Of a stretch of DNA of 64,000 nt, positions 24,101 through 33,902 are shown one piece after another. Under the pieces are notes generated by a model that searched no databases, was not told where the DNA came from, and saw only the letters and a list, made by a program, of their open reading frames with translations. Source of the DNA: Anthopleura xanthogrammica (Eukaryota; Cnidaria; Anthozoa; Actiniaria; Actiniidae); assembly GCA_964019055.1 (NCBI GenBank), contig OZ025221.1, positions 8,028,468-8,092,467 of the forward strand, written 5' to 3'. The position numbers and the translations under genes are program-made. Position 1 is the first letter of the stretch. Each line of letters opens with the position of its first letter.

Positions 24101-27100
24101 CCTCCTTTTCAAGTAAATTTACTGGATGACACTCGTGACACTCGGCACGTCCCGCGCTTCACAGCTAACTTCAAAGGAGGATTTCTTTTTTATTGCAGAA
24201 TCGGTTTGTTTAGATCTAAAACAATTAGACCTCTCGCCTTCATGCCCATGACCATTCGGACTCGAGAAATCGTTTGGTTTAGATTTACTTTTATAAAAGA
24301 CTAATGTTGAAGTAAATATCCTGCTACTCCTTTTCATCAAGCTATGACTAAAAGGAATTGCATTCATTTGTCAACACTGGCTAAAAAACAAAAATCAAAA
24401 CAAATGTCTGTGGTTCACGTGAACTGGTTGTAGATTTCAATCTAAATGGCAAACCAACTAGCTAGAAGAAATTAATACCTTAAAATCAAGTTAAAGTGGC
24501 GAGCAAACGGACTTTTTAAGTTCGGATAGCAAAATAATCAAAATAATCGAACTACGGAAAGTTAGTTTAACAGCCACTCAAAAAGGTTCGGTACGGTTGT
24601 TTGAAAACAGGAAAGAAACACCTTAAAAGAACTCCGTCTCTCATCGTAAAGAATTTTTCAAAGTTATTACGCCATTCCAACTACTTTAACGTCACAACGA
24701 AGAGTAGTTTTTATCATCATATTACGAAAGCAATTCGAGAAAAAATACTGTTCGATTTTGACGCGAGGACCCTGAATCTTTAATCAAGGTACACAGCGGT
24801 TTTTACAAATTCGAAAAAGGACTATCCTAAATTTATTCAGGGAATTTGCACTTAATCGAAGTAGGAAAAAAACGAGCGATAGAAACAGAAATGTTTTCTC
24901 CTATGTTATCAATGAATAATAATTGGTGTAAAAATAACTGTTGTAAATAAGACCACCGTTTTCTCTACTTTCAGATTAAATCTCATAAGACTTATTCAGA
25001 TGAAAACAACGTCATACTTCGGTTGGACATAGAAGCATTCATATTATTGGTCGATGAATTCAAAAATGTAAGTAATATAAAACTTCCTAATGATAACACA
25101 GACTGTTTAGGTTTGGCTGGCTTTACACGCGGTACCGGACGAATTTTTAACTGTTCAAAAACTTTTTTATTTATTTACCAGTTTATACCATTTACAAGGA
25201 ACCTTCTCTTTAATTTGCACGGCTAGGCGCGTTTGAATTCTTGTCCGAATAGCACAGTTTCGTGTAAACGAAACGCCTAAACGTAAAATTCGTCCGGTAC
25301 CGTGTAAGGCCAGCCTTAGGGTCGGTTTGAGAGGAGGGTGGAAAAACTGGAGAGCCGGAAAAACCCTCGGTGTCAGAATTAGAACCAACCAACTCAGCTC
25401 ACATGGGGCGACTGGGATTTGAACCACAGACCTCAGAGGTGAGAGGCGAGCGTTTTAACACCACGCCTTCCTGACTCTCCATATCCAGGATTTTTTTGTG
25501 AATCTAATACATTCGAAAGATTTAAACTTCAATCGGTAATCCAGGACGCAGATTCCTTTTCATGTTTTTGCTGATTTTTCCAGGCTCACTGCGGTTCTGG
25601 TGTTTTTCAAGTACCCACAATCGACTCATTCTGCTGTAATTTAACCAACACCTACCCAAATAAGACTGTCGCTGTAGTCATCATTGGTCTGGAAAAATAT
25701 TTCAGGTAAAACAACATTTTCAGTTTTTTTAGAAATCTAGGAGAGGGGCGTCGAGTTTTTTCAGTTAAAACAGAGGTTCTCTCTTATCTGTCCATTCAAC
25801 CCAAAGTTCTGCACTGAAGAAGACTGAAGGGACAATGAGAAGGGTGGGGAATGGCAGGGCTGGAGGAGTCTGGGAGAGGTTCATGAAATGTTTCTTAGCT
25901 AAAAAGGAATGATCATCTTTTTACCGATTTAATTGAAAGTTCTGCAACCGGAAGATAACTAAAAGAATAATGGGGAGTATCATTATGTACATTCCTTTGG
26001 AGAGATAATCAGTGATCGGGAAAATGTTGTTCCCGGCAACGCCTCAGAGCGGATACAGGTTGAGCGTTTAACGGCGCCGTTTGTCGTGATCGTTTCGACA
26101 ATTAAATTTGCACGTTTTCAATTATTTAATATTAGAAGAACGTGTTCAAGGCCCCCTAGAAACGTAATGCATTCTGCATGACAAGGTGCAAATTTAACTG
26201 TCGCGACAACGGCGCCGTTAAACGCTCAAACTAGAATCCGCTGTATCTGAAGGTACAGAGGCAACTAGCGGGCGATAAACACTTAAATCCTTTTTAAGGC
26301 ATATCCAGAATTTTTCCTTGACAAGAGAAAACAAAACACCCTCCCCTCCCCCAAAAAACACCTGCACGTGACAGGCGCCCTAAGACCACTCCATCTGGAT
26401 ACACCGCTGTTTCTTTTTTGTATGTCCGCCGGCCATTTTGAAAAACTGATCACTTTAATTGCATTTGATTAACAGGGACATCAAAACTAGGCAAGCTCGT
26501 CAGTTTAGGAATGCGGTGCGCGGAGATACTGATACGACAGAGAAAGCCAAGGGCAGATCACGAAAAACGAAAAACGCTCAAAACCCATCCGTTACCGTGA
26601 TTAAAGTAGTGGTTGAGGAACTACTGGTTTATCTGGAGCTGACTTCAAACATCAAAATCACTGTTTGTGAGACGGAGCAGGATTTTGCGGAATTTGTTGG
26701 AATGTTTACCAAGGCGTTGGCGGAGGCTCCTTTTAAGTGAGTGTTGATGGTCATGTGTCATTATTCTATCTGTTATCCAGCGGCAACGTAAACCGGGTTC
26801 TCTGGTTTTCCTCACTCCCCTAAAACTAACAGCCTACGCATACCTGACTTTGATCAGCACAGAGGTTGTTTCAGGCTTCAATCTGTGAGTTAGCCGTGCC
26901 CTGACTTTGATCAGCCCAGAGGTTGTTTCAGGGTTCAATCTGTGAGTTAGCCATGCCCTGACTAAGATCAGCACAGAGATTGTTTCAGGGTTCAATTTGT
27001 GATTTAGATATAAGAAACGAATCTACCGTTTTGATCGACTTCACTCAAAACTTAGTTGGAACTTTAGTGTCGTGGTGCTCGTGTGTAATTTAATAAAAAA

Positions 27101-29105
27101 TTTACAAAGAATTTGGCTACTAACTGCTTACTTTTAATTTCAGAAAAAGCCAGCCGGAAACGTTTAGCTTTTGCGTGGATTTTGGGAAGAAACCGCCTGT
27201 TAAGGTGTGTATAGTACTAGCACTGCTTGTAGCACTATTTGTTCCTCGCGAAACTGGCCCATTTGCCACATATAGTAAACTCGTAACTCTGACAATGTGA
27301 AATTTTGGACAGTGAGCGCCGATATCCTGGCAGCCCTGTGCCACAGGTTTTTCTCTTGACTCTGCTCTACTGAATTTTGAAAATAGTTAAAACCCTTTCT
27401 TACTGTCTCTAGCGCCATTGAACTGCTGGAAATGGCGCTATATAAATAAATTATCATTATCATTATATTATCATAAAATAACTATTGTGTATCGTGCGGC
27501 TTTCTGATTGGTTGATGGTGCGTGCATTATGAAAGCACACAGCACGAGCGCGCACGCGCGTGACAAAGTAGACGGAAATTCAATGTGAGAACTCTAAATG
27601 AATCAATTCAAACTTAATTTTTCCCGATCAACTTCAGGTTGCAAAAGATGGCAGTGGCCTTTTAAAGCTGTGGCAGCAACAGCTTCAGCAATACCACAAT
27701 GTATCAGCGAATATGGCGGCTGCCATCGTCTCTGTTTATCCATCACCTCAGTTACTGGTACAAGTAAGTTAATTTCTATTGCTATTTAGCCGCCTTCCTC
27801 TTGTACAGATTAACTAGTGGACTATTGCAAGTATTTTTTGTTTCACTTCAGACCAAGTGTCATTTCCTTGAGTATTATTTCTTTGTTTAACTGTTGCGCA
27901 TGAGAAGACACATGAATATGGATACAACTCAATGTTTACTATAGACCCCTTGCAGCACCTCTGAATGCAGCTCAATTTGCAGGACAAAACATTAGGTTCC
28001 AAATCTCTTTTACTACGCTAAGTAAATGAACGTGAAAATAAATAAGTTTGTACAATGATAGGATTTTCCAAGTTATTTTGCTGTCATTCATGTTATCTAT
28101 TCTCAGTGCCGGAAATAAAACATGAAATTAACAATAGATATCCCACAATCCTTTGCATTGTATAAATTACCACCAATCCTGTCTTCGCACGCAGTCTTTC
28201 ATTCCAACAACATCAAGATTGTGCGTAACCCGCCCACCCAACCCCAGGCATGATGTGGTGCGCGATGCCTGCAGTGTGCGTGGGTATACCGCTGTCCACT
28301 CTCGTGGACAGCAGCCATTTTTTGGCTACTATATTTTAATATATATTCATGTGCATTGTAGTCACGGGAAGCCCAAGCAAGGTTTTTGTACCTTATTACA
28401 AAGCCACATACATTCCTTTGTAATAAGGTACAAAATAATTGCTTGGGCTTCCTGTGTTGTAGACACTGAGAATAATAGATTCTTTCTTTCTTAAGGCTTA
28501 TAGACAATGTGCTGATGAAAAGAGCGCCTCCCTGTTGCTGAAGGACATCGTGGTAAGTCATTGAATTCTGATTTTTTTAGGGTCATGGAATTTTCGATCT
28601 TAATTTATGTCAGTGAATTTTTGCAATTTACCCAAAAGTCAGTAAAACGTCAGGGAATTTCTGTCAGACTTCACAAAATTGTTTAAAATTCGGAATTTTT
28701 AGTTGGGCTTCCTTTGGATGAACTAACATATATAAAAATATAATTTTTCGTAAAATAAGTGCCCAGTGTGGCCCAGGGAAATGTCAGGTAAAAGTCAGGG
28801 AATTTTAATTTTCCAGATGAGTGGGAACCTTGAGTGAATATCATTTGATCATAGTAAATGTTATAAAAATCTAGATTTATCTCAGATATGTAAACTTTTA
28901 TAAGTGAATTTTCGCAGTGACGTCATTCCTACGACACTATTTCAGATCAGCTGGAAATGTGATACAATTTCTAAATCATCTTCTCGTCCATCAGGTTCGA
29001 CGCGGTGAAGGAGTGCTATCAACCTCTCGTCGTATTGGTCCCGAGCTGTCACGTCAAATCTACATACTATTCAACTCGACGGATGGTCAAACGCTGACCA
29101 AGTAA
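12099..29105 (+). CDS. EME1: EME1-type subunit of the MUS81 nuclease, with N-terminal CUE-like domain
   Basis: Twelve in-frame exons give 772 aa: 12099-12299, 13336-14292, 14877-14975, 15254-15301, 15667-15849, 24975-25067, 25584-25705, 26476-26736, 27144-27204, 27638-27763, 28496-28552, 28995-29105. EME1 is the non-catalytic partner of MUS81 in the nuclear endonuclease that cuts branched DNA such as Holliday-junction and replication intermediates. Residues 27-67 look like a CUE domain ([16 protein letters not shown]). Residues 68-386 are acidic and probably disordered, with a SUMO-interaction-like DIVIVDE. Residues about 387-435 are a Lys/Glu-rich helix. From about 437 on is the ERCC4-type fold ([43 protein letters not shown]), ending in the helix-hairpin-helix [22 protein letters not shown]. 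Intron 5 (15850-24974) encloses a complete minus-strand gene. Exon 4's acceptor is the least certain border. Human EME1 is shorter and lacks the CUE-like part. Confidence 0.9.
12899..12922 (+). other. G-rich tract with quadruplex potential
   Basis: Within EME1 intron 1 there are four consecutive GGGGTGGG-type blocks (GGGGT repeated). The pattern satisfies a simple G-quadruplex rule on the transcribed RNA. The role is unknown. Confidence 0.5.
16797..22467 (-). CDS. Ser/Pro/Arg-rich repeat protein nested in EME1 intron 5
   Basis: I do not recognise the family. Three exons splice in frame (22467-18439, 18126-17940, 17248-16797) to 1555 aa. The start is the first ATG of the frame ([11 protein letters not shown]); the open frame extends 22 codons further upstream without an ATG. 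The protein appears disordered and basic, with no signal peptide or membrane segment. Three features recur. The first is an [16 protein letters not shown] block (three times, with further hhLPP[IL][ED] motifs elsewhere). The second is about 18 tandem units of [12 protein letters not shown] plus a variable HTCRAH or QRSR tail (residues about 726-1016). The third is many RxxSP/TP sites that could serve proline-directed kinases. The C-terminal exons are acidic and Ser-rich ([19 protein letters not shown]). It lies wholly within an intron of EME1 on the opposite strand. A cytoskeletal or scaffold role would be a guess. Confidence 0.85.
17332..17490. repeat. Imperfect palindrome in intron 2 and exon 3 edge of the nested gene
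   Basis: The arms contain ACACGGTGCAATATGGCGCG at 17341 and its approximate complement CACCGTGCGTCCGCGCC near 17472, with an inner TTGCTGAAGTA / TACTTCAGCAA hairpin. It is MITE-like and noncoding, lying just 5' (on the minus strand) of the last exon of the nested gene. Confidence 0.5.
19420..20290 (-). repeat. Coding minisatellite (48/54-bp units)
   Basis: Alternating 48-bp and 54-bp units, often forming 102-bp higher-order pairs, encode [16 protein letters not shown] repeats of the nested gene. Adjacent pairs are almost identical in DNA, implying recent expansion or homogenisation. The plus strand of the array also stays open for 223 codons, a by-product of codon-multiple unit lengths. Confidence 0.85.
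23424..24270. repeat. 397-bp tandem duplication, 2.1 copies
   Basis: Units start with AAAACAATTAGACCTCTCGC at 23424, 23821 and 24218, a constant 397-bp period. The first two copies are nearly identical; the third is cut after about 55 bases. No ORF is conserved across copies. It lies in EME1 intron 5. Confidence 0.85.
25109..25319. repeat. MITE with GGCTGGC..TACACGGTACCGGACGAATTTT ends
   Basis: The inverted arms at 25113-25150 and 25284-25319 share GGTACCGGACGAATTTT and its complement. A diverged relative with the same interior (GGCGTTTGAATTCTTGTCC) lies at 37411-37577. It sits in EME1 intron 6, next to a SINE copy. Confidence 0.65.
25316..25482 (-). repeat. tRNA-derived SINE copy
   Basis: Read on the minus strand there is a tRNA-like head with a B-box-like GGTTCAAATCCC near 25410-25425, followed by CATGTGAGCTGAGTTGGTTG and a GGGTTTTTCCGGCTCTCC block. 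A related copy occurs at 59335-59470, with probable fragments at 11316-11425 and 31245-31320. The dispersal supports a SINE rather than a tRNA gene. Confidence 0.65.
26049..26247. repeat. MITE with GAGCGTTTAACGGCGCCGTT arms
   Basis: The inverted arms at about 26060-26085 and 26204-26228 contain GAGCGTTTAACGGCGCCGTT and its exact complement. The outer GCGGATACAG and CTGTATC sequences are also paired. It lies in EME1 intron 7 and is noncoding. Confidence 0.65.
26835..27005. repeat. ~58-bp tandem repeat, three copies
   Basis: Three adjacent units contain TGACTTTGATCAGC.CAGAGG followed by TTGTTTCAGGGTTCAATCTG and TGAGTTAGCCGTGCCC. The same unit recurs as two copies at 36570-36690 and one inverted copy at about 31170-31216, so it is a dispersed repeat family. 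Confidence 0.7.
27417..27475 (+). repeat. Possible SINE 3' tail (GGCGCTATATAAATAA plus ATT/ATC run)
   Basis: A GGAAATGGCGCTATATAAATAA motif is followed by an imperfect ATTATC repeat, a tail type common to dispersed short elements in marine invertebrates. The element's head was not identified. It lies in EME1 intron 9. Confidence 0.35.
27845..27940. repeat. Single-arm copy of the 49.6-50.3 kb MITE family
   Basis: In EME1 intron 10 the sequence from GACCAAGTGTCATTTCCTTG to CATGAATATGGATACAACTC matches the interior of the MITE cluster at 49594-50295. Exon 11 of EME1 follows about 550 bases later. A copy of that exon also follows MITE sequence at 49852, which links the two loci. Confidence 0.6.
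28355..28462. repeat. Hairpin element just upstream of EME1 exon 11
   Basis: The arms GGAAGCCCAAGCAA (28367) and TTGCTTGGGCTTCC (about 28439-28452) enclose an inner TGTACCTTATTACAAA / TTTGTAATAAGGTACA hairpin. It ends roughly 30 bases before the exon 11 acceptor. Confidence 0.65.
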
Positions 29106-30114
29106 TCAAGTAATCAAGTAATCTCCATGGCAACTGTAACTATGAAATTTTGTATACGTCAAACATATTTTTTTATGGGAAGTGAAGATATTGCATGTGT
29201 TTTTATATCTTAGCTAAAAGGGAAAGAATGGCTTTGTTGTATTTATAGTCTAAAGTTGGTATTCAAGAGAACGAACGGGAGAGGGTGAATGGGGATTAGT
29301 CTTCTCTCCAGACCTCTCTCTCTTTTCTATGCGCAGGAAGTCCAAAACAAGACTTGAGAGTAGGGGTGAATGGGTTTGTAAATTCGAGCACATTGTGCGA
29401 GTTAAAAAAGAAAGCAGGGAGAAGGAGTAACATATAAGAGTAAGGGAGGGGGCGGGAATGGCTGATAGATTTATTTATTTTTGGGTTATATATCAATGAT
29501 CAATAATGGTACCTATTGACATATGAATGGCCATGAATGCAAGAGTGTTCCAATCAATTTGTAATTATCCGAATATTTGTTACCATGGTTACCATATGTA
29601 TAGTTATGTATATATTTTTGATTTTTTACTCAGTGAATTGCTCAATATATTTATACACAATTTATAAGAATATAGTGTGTTGAAATTTGGATGATTATTG
29701 AATTGCCATTGAATAATAATACGAGCTATTTCTGGAAGGACAACAAATTGTTCCCTTATAAAAAGACATTAATTACTATTTCTAGACAAATAGCTTAGAA
29801 AACCCGTCCTTTGGCATACTTTATTCGATTAAAAATACATTTATTGACGCACTTCACATCTTAATTGCGATAATATTTTTATTTCTGAGTTATATATAAC
29901 TTACATTCCTAATTATAACATTTTGTTTTTGGTCCACCATTCTAAATTTTTAGTTTCCTATAACAGTTCGTCGCTTGTTAGTCTTTTTTCCACGTTTTTG
30001 GCTTCAGTTTGTCGTTCCATCGTCGAGCTATTTCTATTTTGCGTACGAATTTTAAACAATTATACCTAATTACACTATATATACGTTGAATTCATTTTCG
30101 TAGTCTTTCTTATT
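29106..30114. other. Convergent spacer between EME1 and the neuropeptide gene
   Basis: The spacer must contain the 3' UTRs of both convergent genes (EME1 plus, HIRamide precursor minus). It is AT-rich and includes a short purine-rich stretch at about 29390-29450. No additional gene was recognised. Confidence 0.5.
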
Positions 30115-30948
30115 TCATTCTTGACTTGATTCCTGCAACGAAGAAATGAAAAAAATATGGTCAGTGTAAAATTCAAAATGGCGGTCAACAAATACATCAA
30201 CTTTATTACAAAATAGCCGAATTTCCCATGAGCCTTTGCTCTTAGTCACGTGTCATATTTCATGTGTTTTGGTTGGTTTCTTCGTGGATGATATTTTTTC
30301 CTGGCTCATAGTTTGCTGCTAAATATTTTGGGAATTTTTGAACACTTCATCATACATCGTTTTTATACTTACCCGTTTGCCTCTGATGTGGAAGAACGCG
30401 GGCTCAGTTAAGTCTACCAGTGGAGGATATTCTTCTCGTTTGCCTCTTATATGGAAATAGGCTGGTCCTCCCAAGAAAGGAGGTTGTTTAGCAACTCGTT
30501 TACCTCTGATATGAAAGAACGCGGGCTCGGTTAAATCTATATAAGGTGGACCCACATCTCGTTTTCCTCTGATATGAAAGTAGGCTGGTCCTCCTAAGAA
30601 AGGTGGTTGCTTAGCAACTCGCTTGCCTCTGATATGAAAGAACGCGGGCTCAAGTATTTCTTCATACGGAGGATTTTCTTCACGTTTTCCCCTGATATGG
30701 AAAAAGGCTGGCTGTCCAAAAAATGGTGGTTGCTTAGCAACTCGCTTGCCTCTGATGTGAAAGAACGCAGGCTCAGTTAAATCCACCAGGGGTGGACGGT
30801 TTTCTTCACGTTTTCCCCTTATATGGAAGTAAGCAGGCTGACCCAGGTCTACGATTGGTGGGAATTTTGCTTCTTTCTTTTCATTTGTTGCTATGACGAC
30901 TGCGATAAGCAGAGCGAAACTTAGAACATGTAGAGAGAATCGGCTCAT
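30115..30948 (-). CDS. HIRamide-type neuropeptide precursor
   Basis: Coding exons are 30948-30373 and, by inference, 30132-30115, giving 197 aa. The signal peptide is MSRFSLHVLSFALLIAVVIA. Eight copies of PA[FY]FHIRGKR follow. In each, Gly supplies the C-terminal amide after cleavage at Lys-Arg and carboxypeptidase trimming, so the released peptides end in FHIR-amide. Acidic-spacer copies (DLTEPAFFHIR) mostly alternate with VAKQPPF-spacer copies (GPAYFHIR). The Glu/Asp and X-Pro residues preceding the active part fit the unusual N-terminal processing described in cnidarians. Peptides with HIR-amide ends have been reported from sea anemones (recalled, not checked). A perfect donor (CGG/GTAAGT at 30372) joins to TTCGTTGCAG/GAATCA, ending ESSQE-stop. 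Without that splice the frame would run 17 codons further, to 30319. An acceptor CTCTTCAG lies 10 bases upstream of the ATG, so the 5' UTR is split. Confidence 0.93.
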
Positions 30949-30958
30949 ATTTCGATTT

Positions 30959-32187
30959 CTGAAGAGAAAAACAATAAAGCAATATTCATTAAGTGGGCTT
31001 AAAAGAAAAATAATTTTGATAACAATTTACCCGGCAAAAACATCTTCAGTTTTATTAATCTTTAGGGAAGCGTTTGAAGATGAGAGTTTATCTTTGAAAA
31101 CCGGTTATTCGTCACTAATGGCTGCTTGAAAGCATCTCCACGAACAAACATGTTTCAATCTTATCGATACACTGAAACAACCTCTGGGCTTATCAAAGTC
31201 TGGGCATGGCTAACTCACGCATCCAATTGGAATTAGCGTGTTTGGTTTTGCGTAGAGAGCAAAACCGGGGAACCCGGGGAAAAATCCTCGAATCTCGAAG
31301 GGAGATTACTAGCAAACTCAGCTCGCATCAGATGATGCTTGAGGTTGGCAAATGGGTTAACAATGGTCGACTTTCGATATTATGGTTGAGTGATTACGTA
31401 CGAAGCAATTCATGGCGAGGCTCCGAGGAAATAAAAGAATATATTAGGATTACTTCATTGCTTTCCCGGAGCCTCGTCTTGAATTGCTTTGTGTGTGATC
31501 ACTCAACCAGAATATCGAAAGTGGGCTATTGACCAAATAGCAATACAACCCAGCCCCGCATAAAGCGTGTTTTTTAAAATTGATATTAAAGAAATAGAAA
31601 CTATGCCAATCAAAATTAAATGTCTGACAGAGTACATTTAAAGGTTTTGAAAGCGATATGAATCCATTACAATCATATAGGTTTTGCTATATGACATATT
31701 TGTAAAAACAACAAAACGAGGCTAGTCAGTCCAACCCTCAAGTTTCCAGTTGAATCTTCTTTATGTTATAGCCAAATTTTGAGCTTTCTAAGACTGTTAT
31801 TTATGTGGGGTTTTTGATGGCAATGTTTGTATAATTTATTGTTGAAATCTTTAGTATGGTCGCGCCATATTTCGATTTTAGAATGAAAATAAAATTCAAA
31901 GAGTGCATCGAAAGAAAATAGCAATTTTTTTTATCAGGAAATCGAGAGAAAAACGTAATATTTGGGTGAAAAAAATTATATTTTTTAACAAACTTTGGTC
32001 GAAATAGCCATGGGTAATTTTGGACAAGGGACGAAAAAAGTTATGTAGTAAAAAAAAGCAATGGATGCTGCCATTTATGATTCAAAATTCTTCGCTAAAA
32101 CTAGAATAATACTTCTACAATGATACAAATTTAAAAAAAACAAGAAACTATTTTTAATTTTAGCTGAAAATAGTTAAACGCTTTTAC
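30959..32187 (-). other. 5' UTR intron of the neuropeptide gene
   Basis: The inferred intron lies between the noncoding first exon (donor AAG/GTAAAAG at 32188/32187) and the coding exon (acceptor TCTTCAG at 30959-30961). It contains a palindromic MITE (31368-31524), one inverted unit of the dispersed 58-bp repeat (about 31170-31216) and a SINE-like fragment (about 31245-31320). No other gene is visible. Confidence 0.55.
31368..31524. repeat. Palindromic MITE
   Basis: The arms ACTTTCGATATT.TGGTTGAG (31370) and CTCAACCAGAATATCGAAAG (about 31501-31522) extend inward through GGCGAGGCTCCG and CGGAGCCTCG. The element sits in the 5' UTR intron of the neuropeptide gene. Confidence 0.7.
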
Positions 32188-32282
32188 CTTCGGTTTTGCT
32201 TTAGTTGAATACGTAGTTCCTGGACCTCCCAGCCAGTTTCTTTGAGTATCTTCACTTCCAAGCCTGCTCAGCCAGAAACAAT
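32188..32282 (-). other. Probable untranslated exon 1 of the neuropeptide gene
   Basis: About 25-30 bases downstream (minus strand) of the TATAAAAG box the sequence reads through to AAACCGAAG followed by a donor GTAAAAG. The start is estimated from the TATA spacing only. Confidence 0.45.
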
Positions 32283-32303
32283 GCTAAGTTCTCAAAGTAG
32301 GAT

Positions 32304-32311
32304 CTTTTATA
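32304..32311 (-). promoter_or_regulatory. TATA box of the neuropeptide gene
   Basis: On the minus strand GTGTATAAAAGATCC is a strong TATA match, placed upstream of a plausible donor-bounded noncoding exon and in the correct orientation for the HIRamide precursor. The promoter assignment is inference. Confidence 0.5.
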
Positions 32312-32850
32312 CACTGCTAAATATTCTAATTATCATCATCATTTAGCTGACATAGTTTCTTATTGCCAACGGCCTTCCCCTTGAAGCTGTCAATTGAGCT
32401 CAAAGTGACGTAGCTTCCTACACATGTGGGAACAGCGCAAGCTCGTTATCGGCCGGATTTTTTGTGTGTAATAGACTCGTGGCGTGTGCTACATTTGTTT
32501 GACGGGAAATCGTTTTTTTCAATCAATTAAAAGAATGCCTCCGGTCTTATTGTGTGTTTTATTGCTACGAAAGAATCAGAAAATAACGGACGGCTTCTTG
32601 CATTTAGCTCCCGTGAGATGTGTTTTGTATTTTGTACAGCTCTTGGGTTTTGCGGGTAAAACAGGAAGAATCGTGCTACGCTATTTCAAAACAAATAGAT
32701 AGAGACCTCATAGCCAGCGTTAAAACATTAAGAAACAACTGTAGACAAAGCACTGACACTGGAATCAAAACATAGGGTCTTATATTTAATCTCACTCTGA
32801 AAAAAATCTGAAATATTTCGGTTTATCTTTTTTCATTTAAGTTAATTGAG

Positions 32851-33902
32851 CAGCCGGTTTTGATAGATAAATTTCAAAAAGAAAAGCACGTTGGAGATTT
32901 TGAGTTTCAAGTAAGGCATATAATCCTATCTACAATGTTATCTTTATTTCAAGTTTATACCATTCTGAGGAAAGATATAACATGCTTTTAGTCTACGATA
33001 AAACGATTTTAATGGTTTCTAAAAATGGGCTGTGATGTTATGTCAAATGTACACGATTTTGTGTTGTGTTCAATTATGTTCAAGAACGTATAGAAGAAGT
33101 TCTCGATTAAAAATTTCATGTTATGTATTTTGCGTGCCTGCCAGTGATATTTGCACTTGAAAGGATTGCAATTTTTGTTTTTTAATGAATGAACGACGAA
33201 AGGTTTGCTTAAAAAATGACATTAAACCTCGAAGAATGAACATTTTTTTTTGTCCCTAACTCCTTACCTCTTTTCATTTCAAAAAGCAACGCGAAATTGC
33301 AGCCAAAAACGAAGTGTTAATCTAGTATTTCTTTGACATTGTTTTTTTGGGATAGAACTTCCGTTTTTTTCCGCAGGAGTCCTCGTTGTGTAGGTGTTAA
33401 TTTAGATCATAATTATTAAGAAGGAAGAAATCAAAAATCGTCTTGCCACGTTTTTATGTATCTTGCATTAAGAAAACGCGTGCTATTTGTCCGAGAAAAA
33501 CATACCAAAGACATGTTTCAAACCGTCCGTCTCAAAAAGGCTTCAAGTTTAATTCCCTTACTGATAATTCTCAAGATAACACGAAGGCTAGCTACGACTT
33601 GATGTTCGGAATGTTACTTTTAACAAATGAAAAAGTGAAGTTCCACGAACTAATGTCAAAAGTGAGTAAACAAACCTTCTTTCTGATACAATATATTTCT
33701 TTTTCATGAAATTAAAGAAAGCGATTATTTCAGAATTGAGTATATATTCCCTCCCTTTCAGGTAACTTTTTCACAATTTTCCGGCGTTCACTCGCTTGCC
33801 ACCTCAAAAACCAAACATATCACCGAACCCAAAACTATTCGGGTATTAATTGGAAAAGATCTACGACCGGAGGTTGAATCAATACCATTCTACTCCAATT
33901 AG
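32851..33902 (+). CDS. Possible small unknown gene, 5' incomplete
   Basis: Three exons can be joined in phase 0: 32851-32910 (QPVLIDKFQKEKHVGDFEFQ), 33473-33661 and 33762-33902 with a stop. Each ends at a plausible GT donor and starts after AG, giving about 129 codons. The last exon (VTFSQFSGVH ... RVLIGKDLRPEVESIPFYSN) has a natural-looking composition. I do not recognise the family. No signal peptide or cysteine pattern is visible, and the initiating exon was not found. An ATG frame at 32535 (MPPVLLCVLLLRKN) is a weak candidate. The exon at 33473 has a poor polypyrimidine tract. It could also be a decayed gene. Confidence 0.35.

Larger units (their letters stand above)
15850..24974. other. 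EME1 intron 5 (9.1 kb), host of a nested gene
   Basis: The donor GTGAGT follows GAA at 15849 and the acceptor TTTCAG precedes 24975; both flanking exons are in phase 0 and encode consecutive parts of the EME1 ERCC4 fold. The intron holds the nested minus-strand gene (16797-22467) and a 397-bp tandem duplication (23424-24270). It also holds several CCAATCA-GCGCGC palindromic pieces at 16330-16670. The remaining stretches (22530-23420 and 24270-24974) show no gene. Confidence 0.8.
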
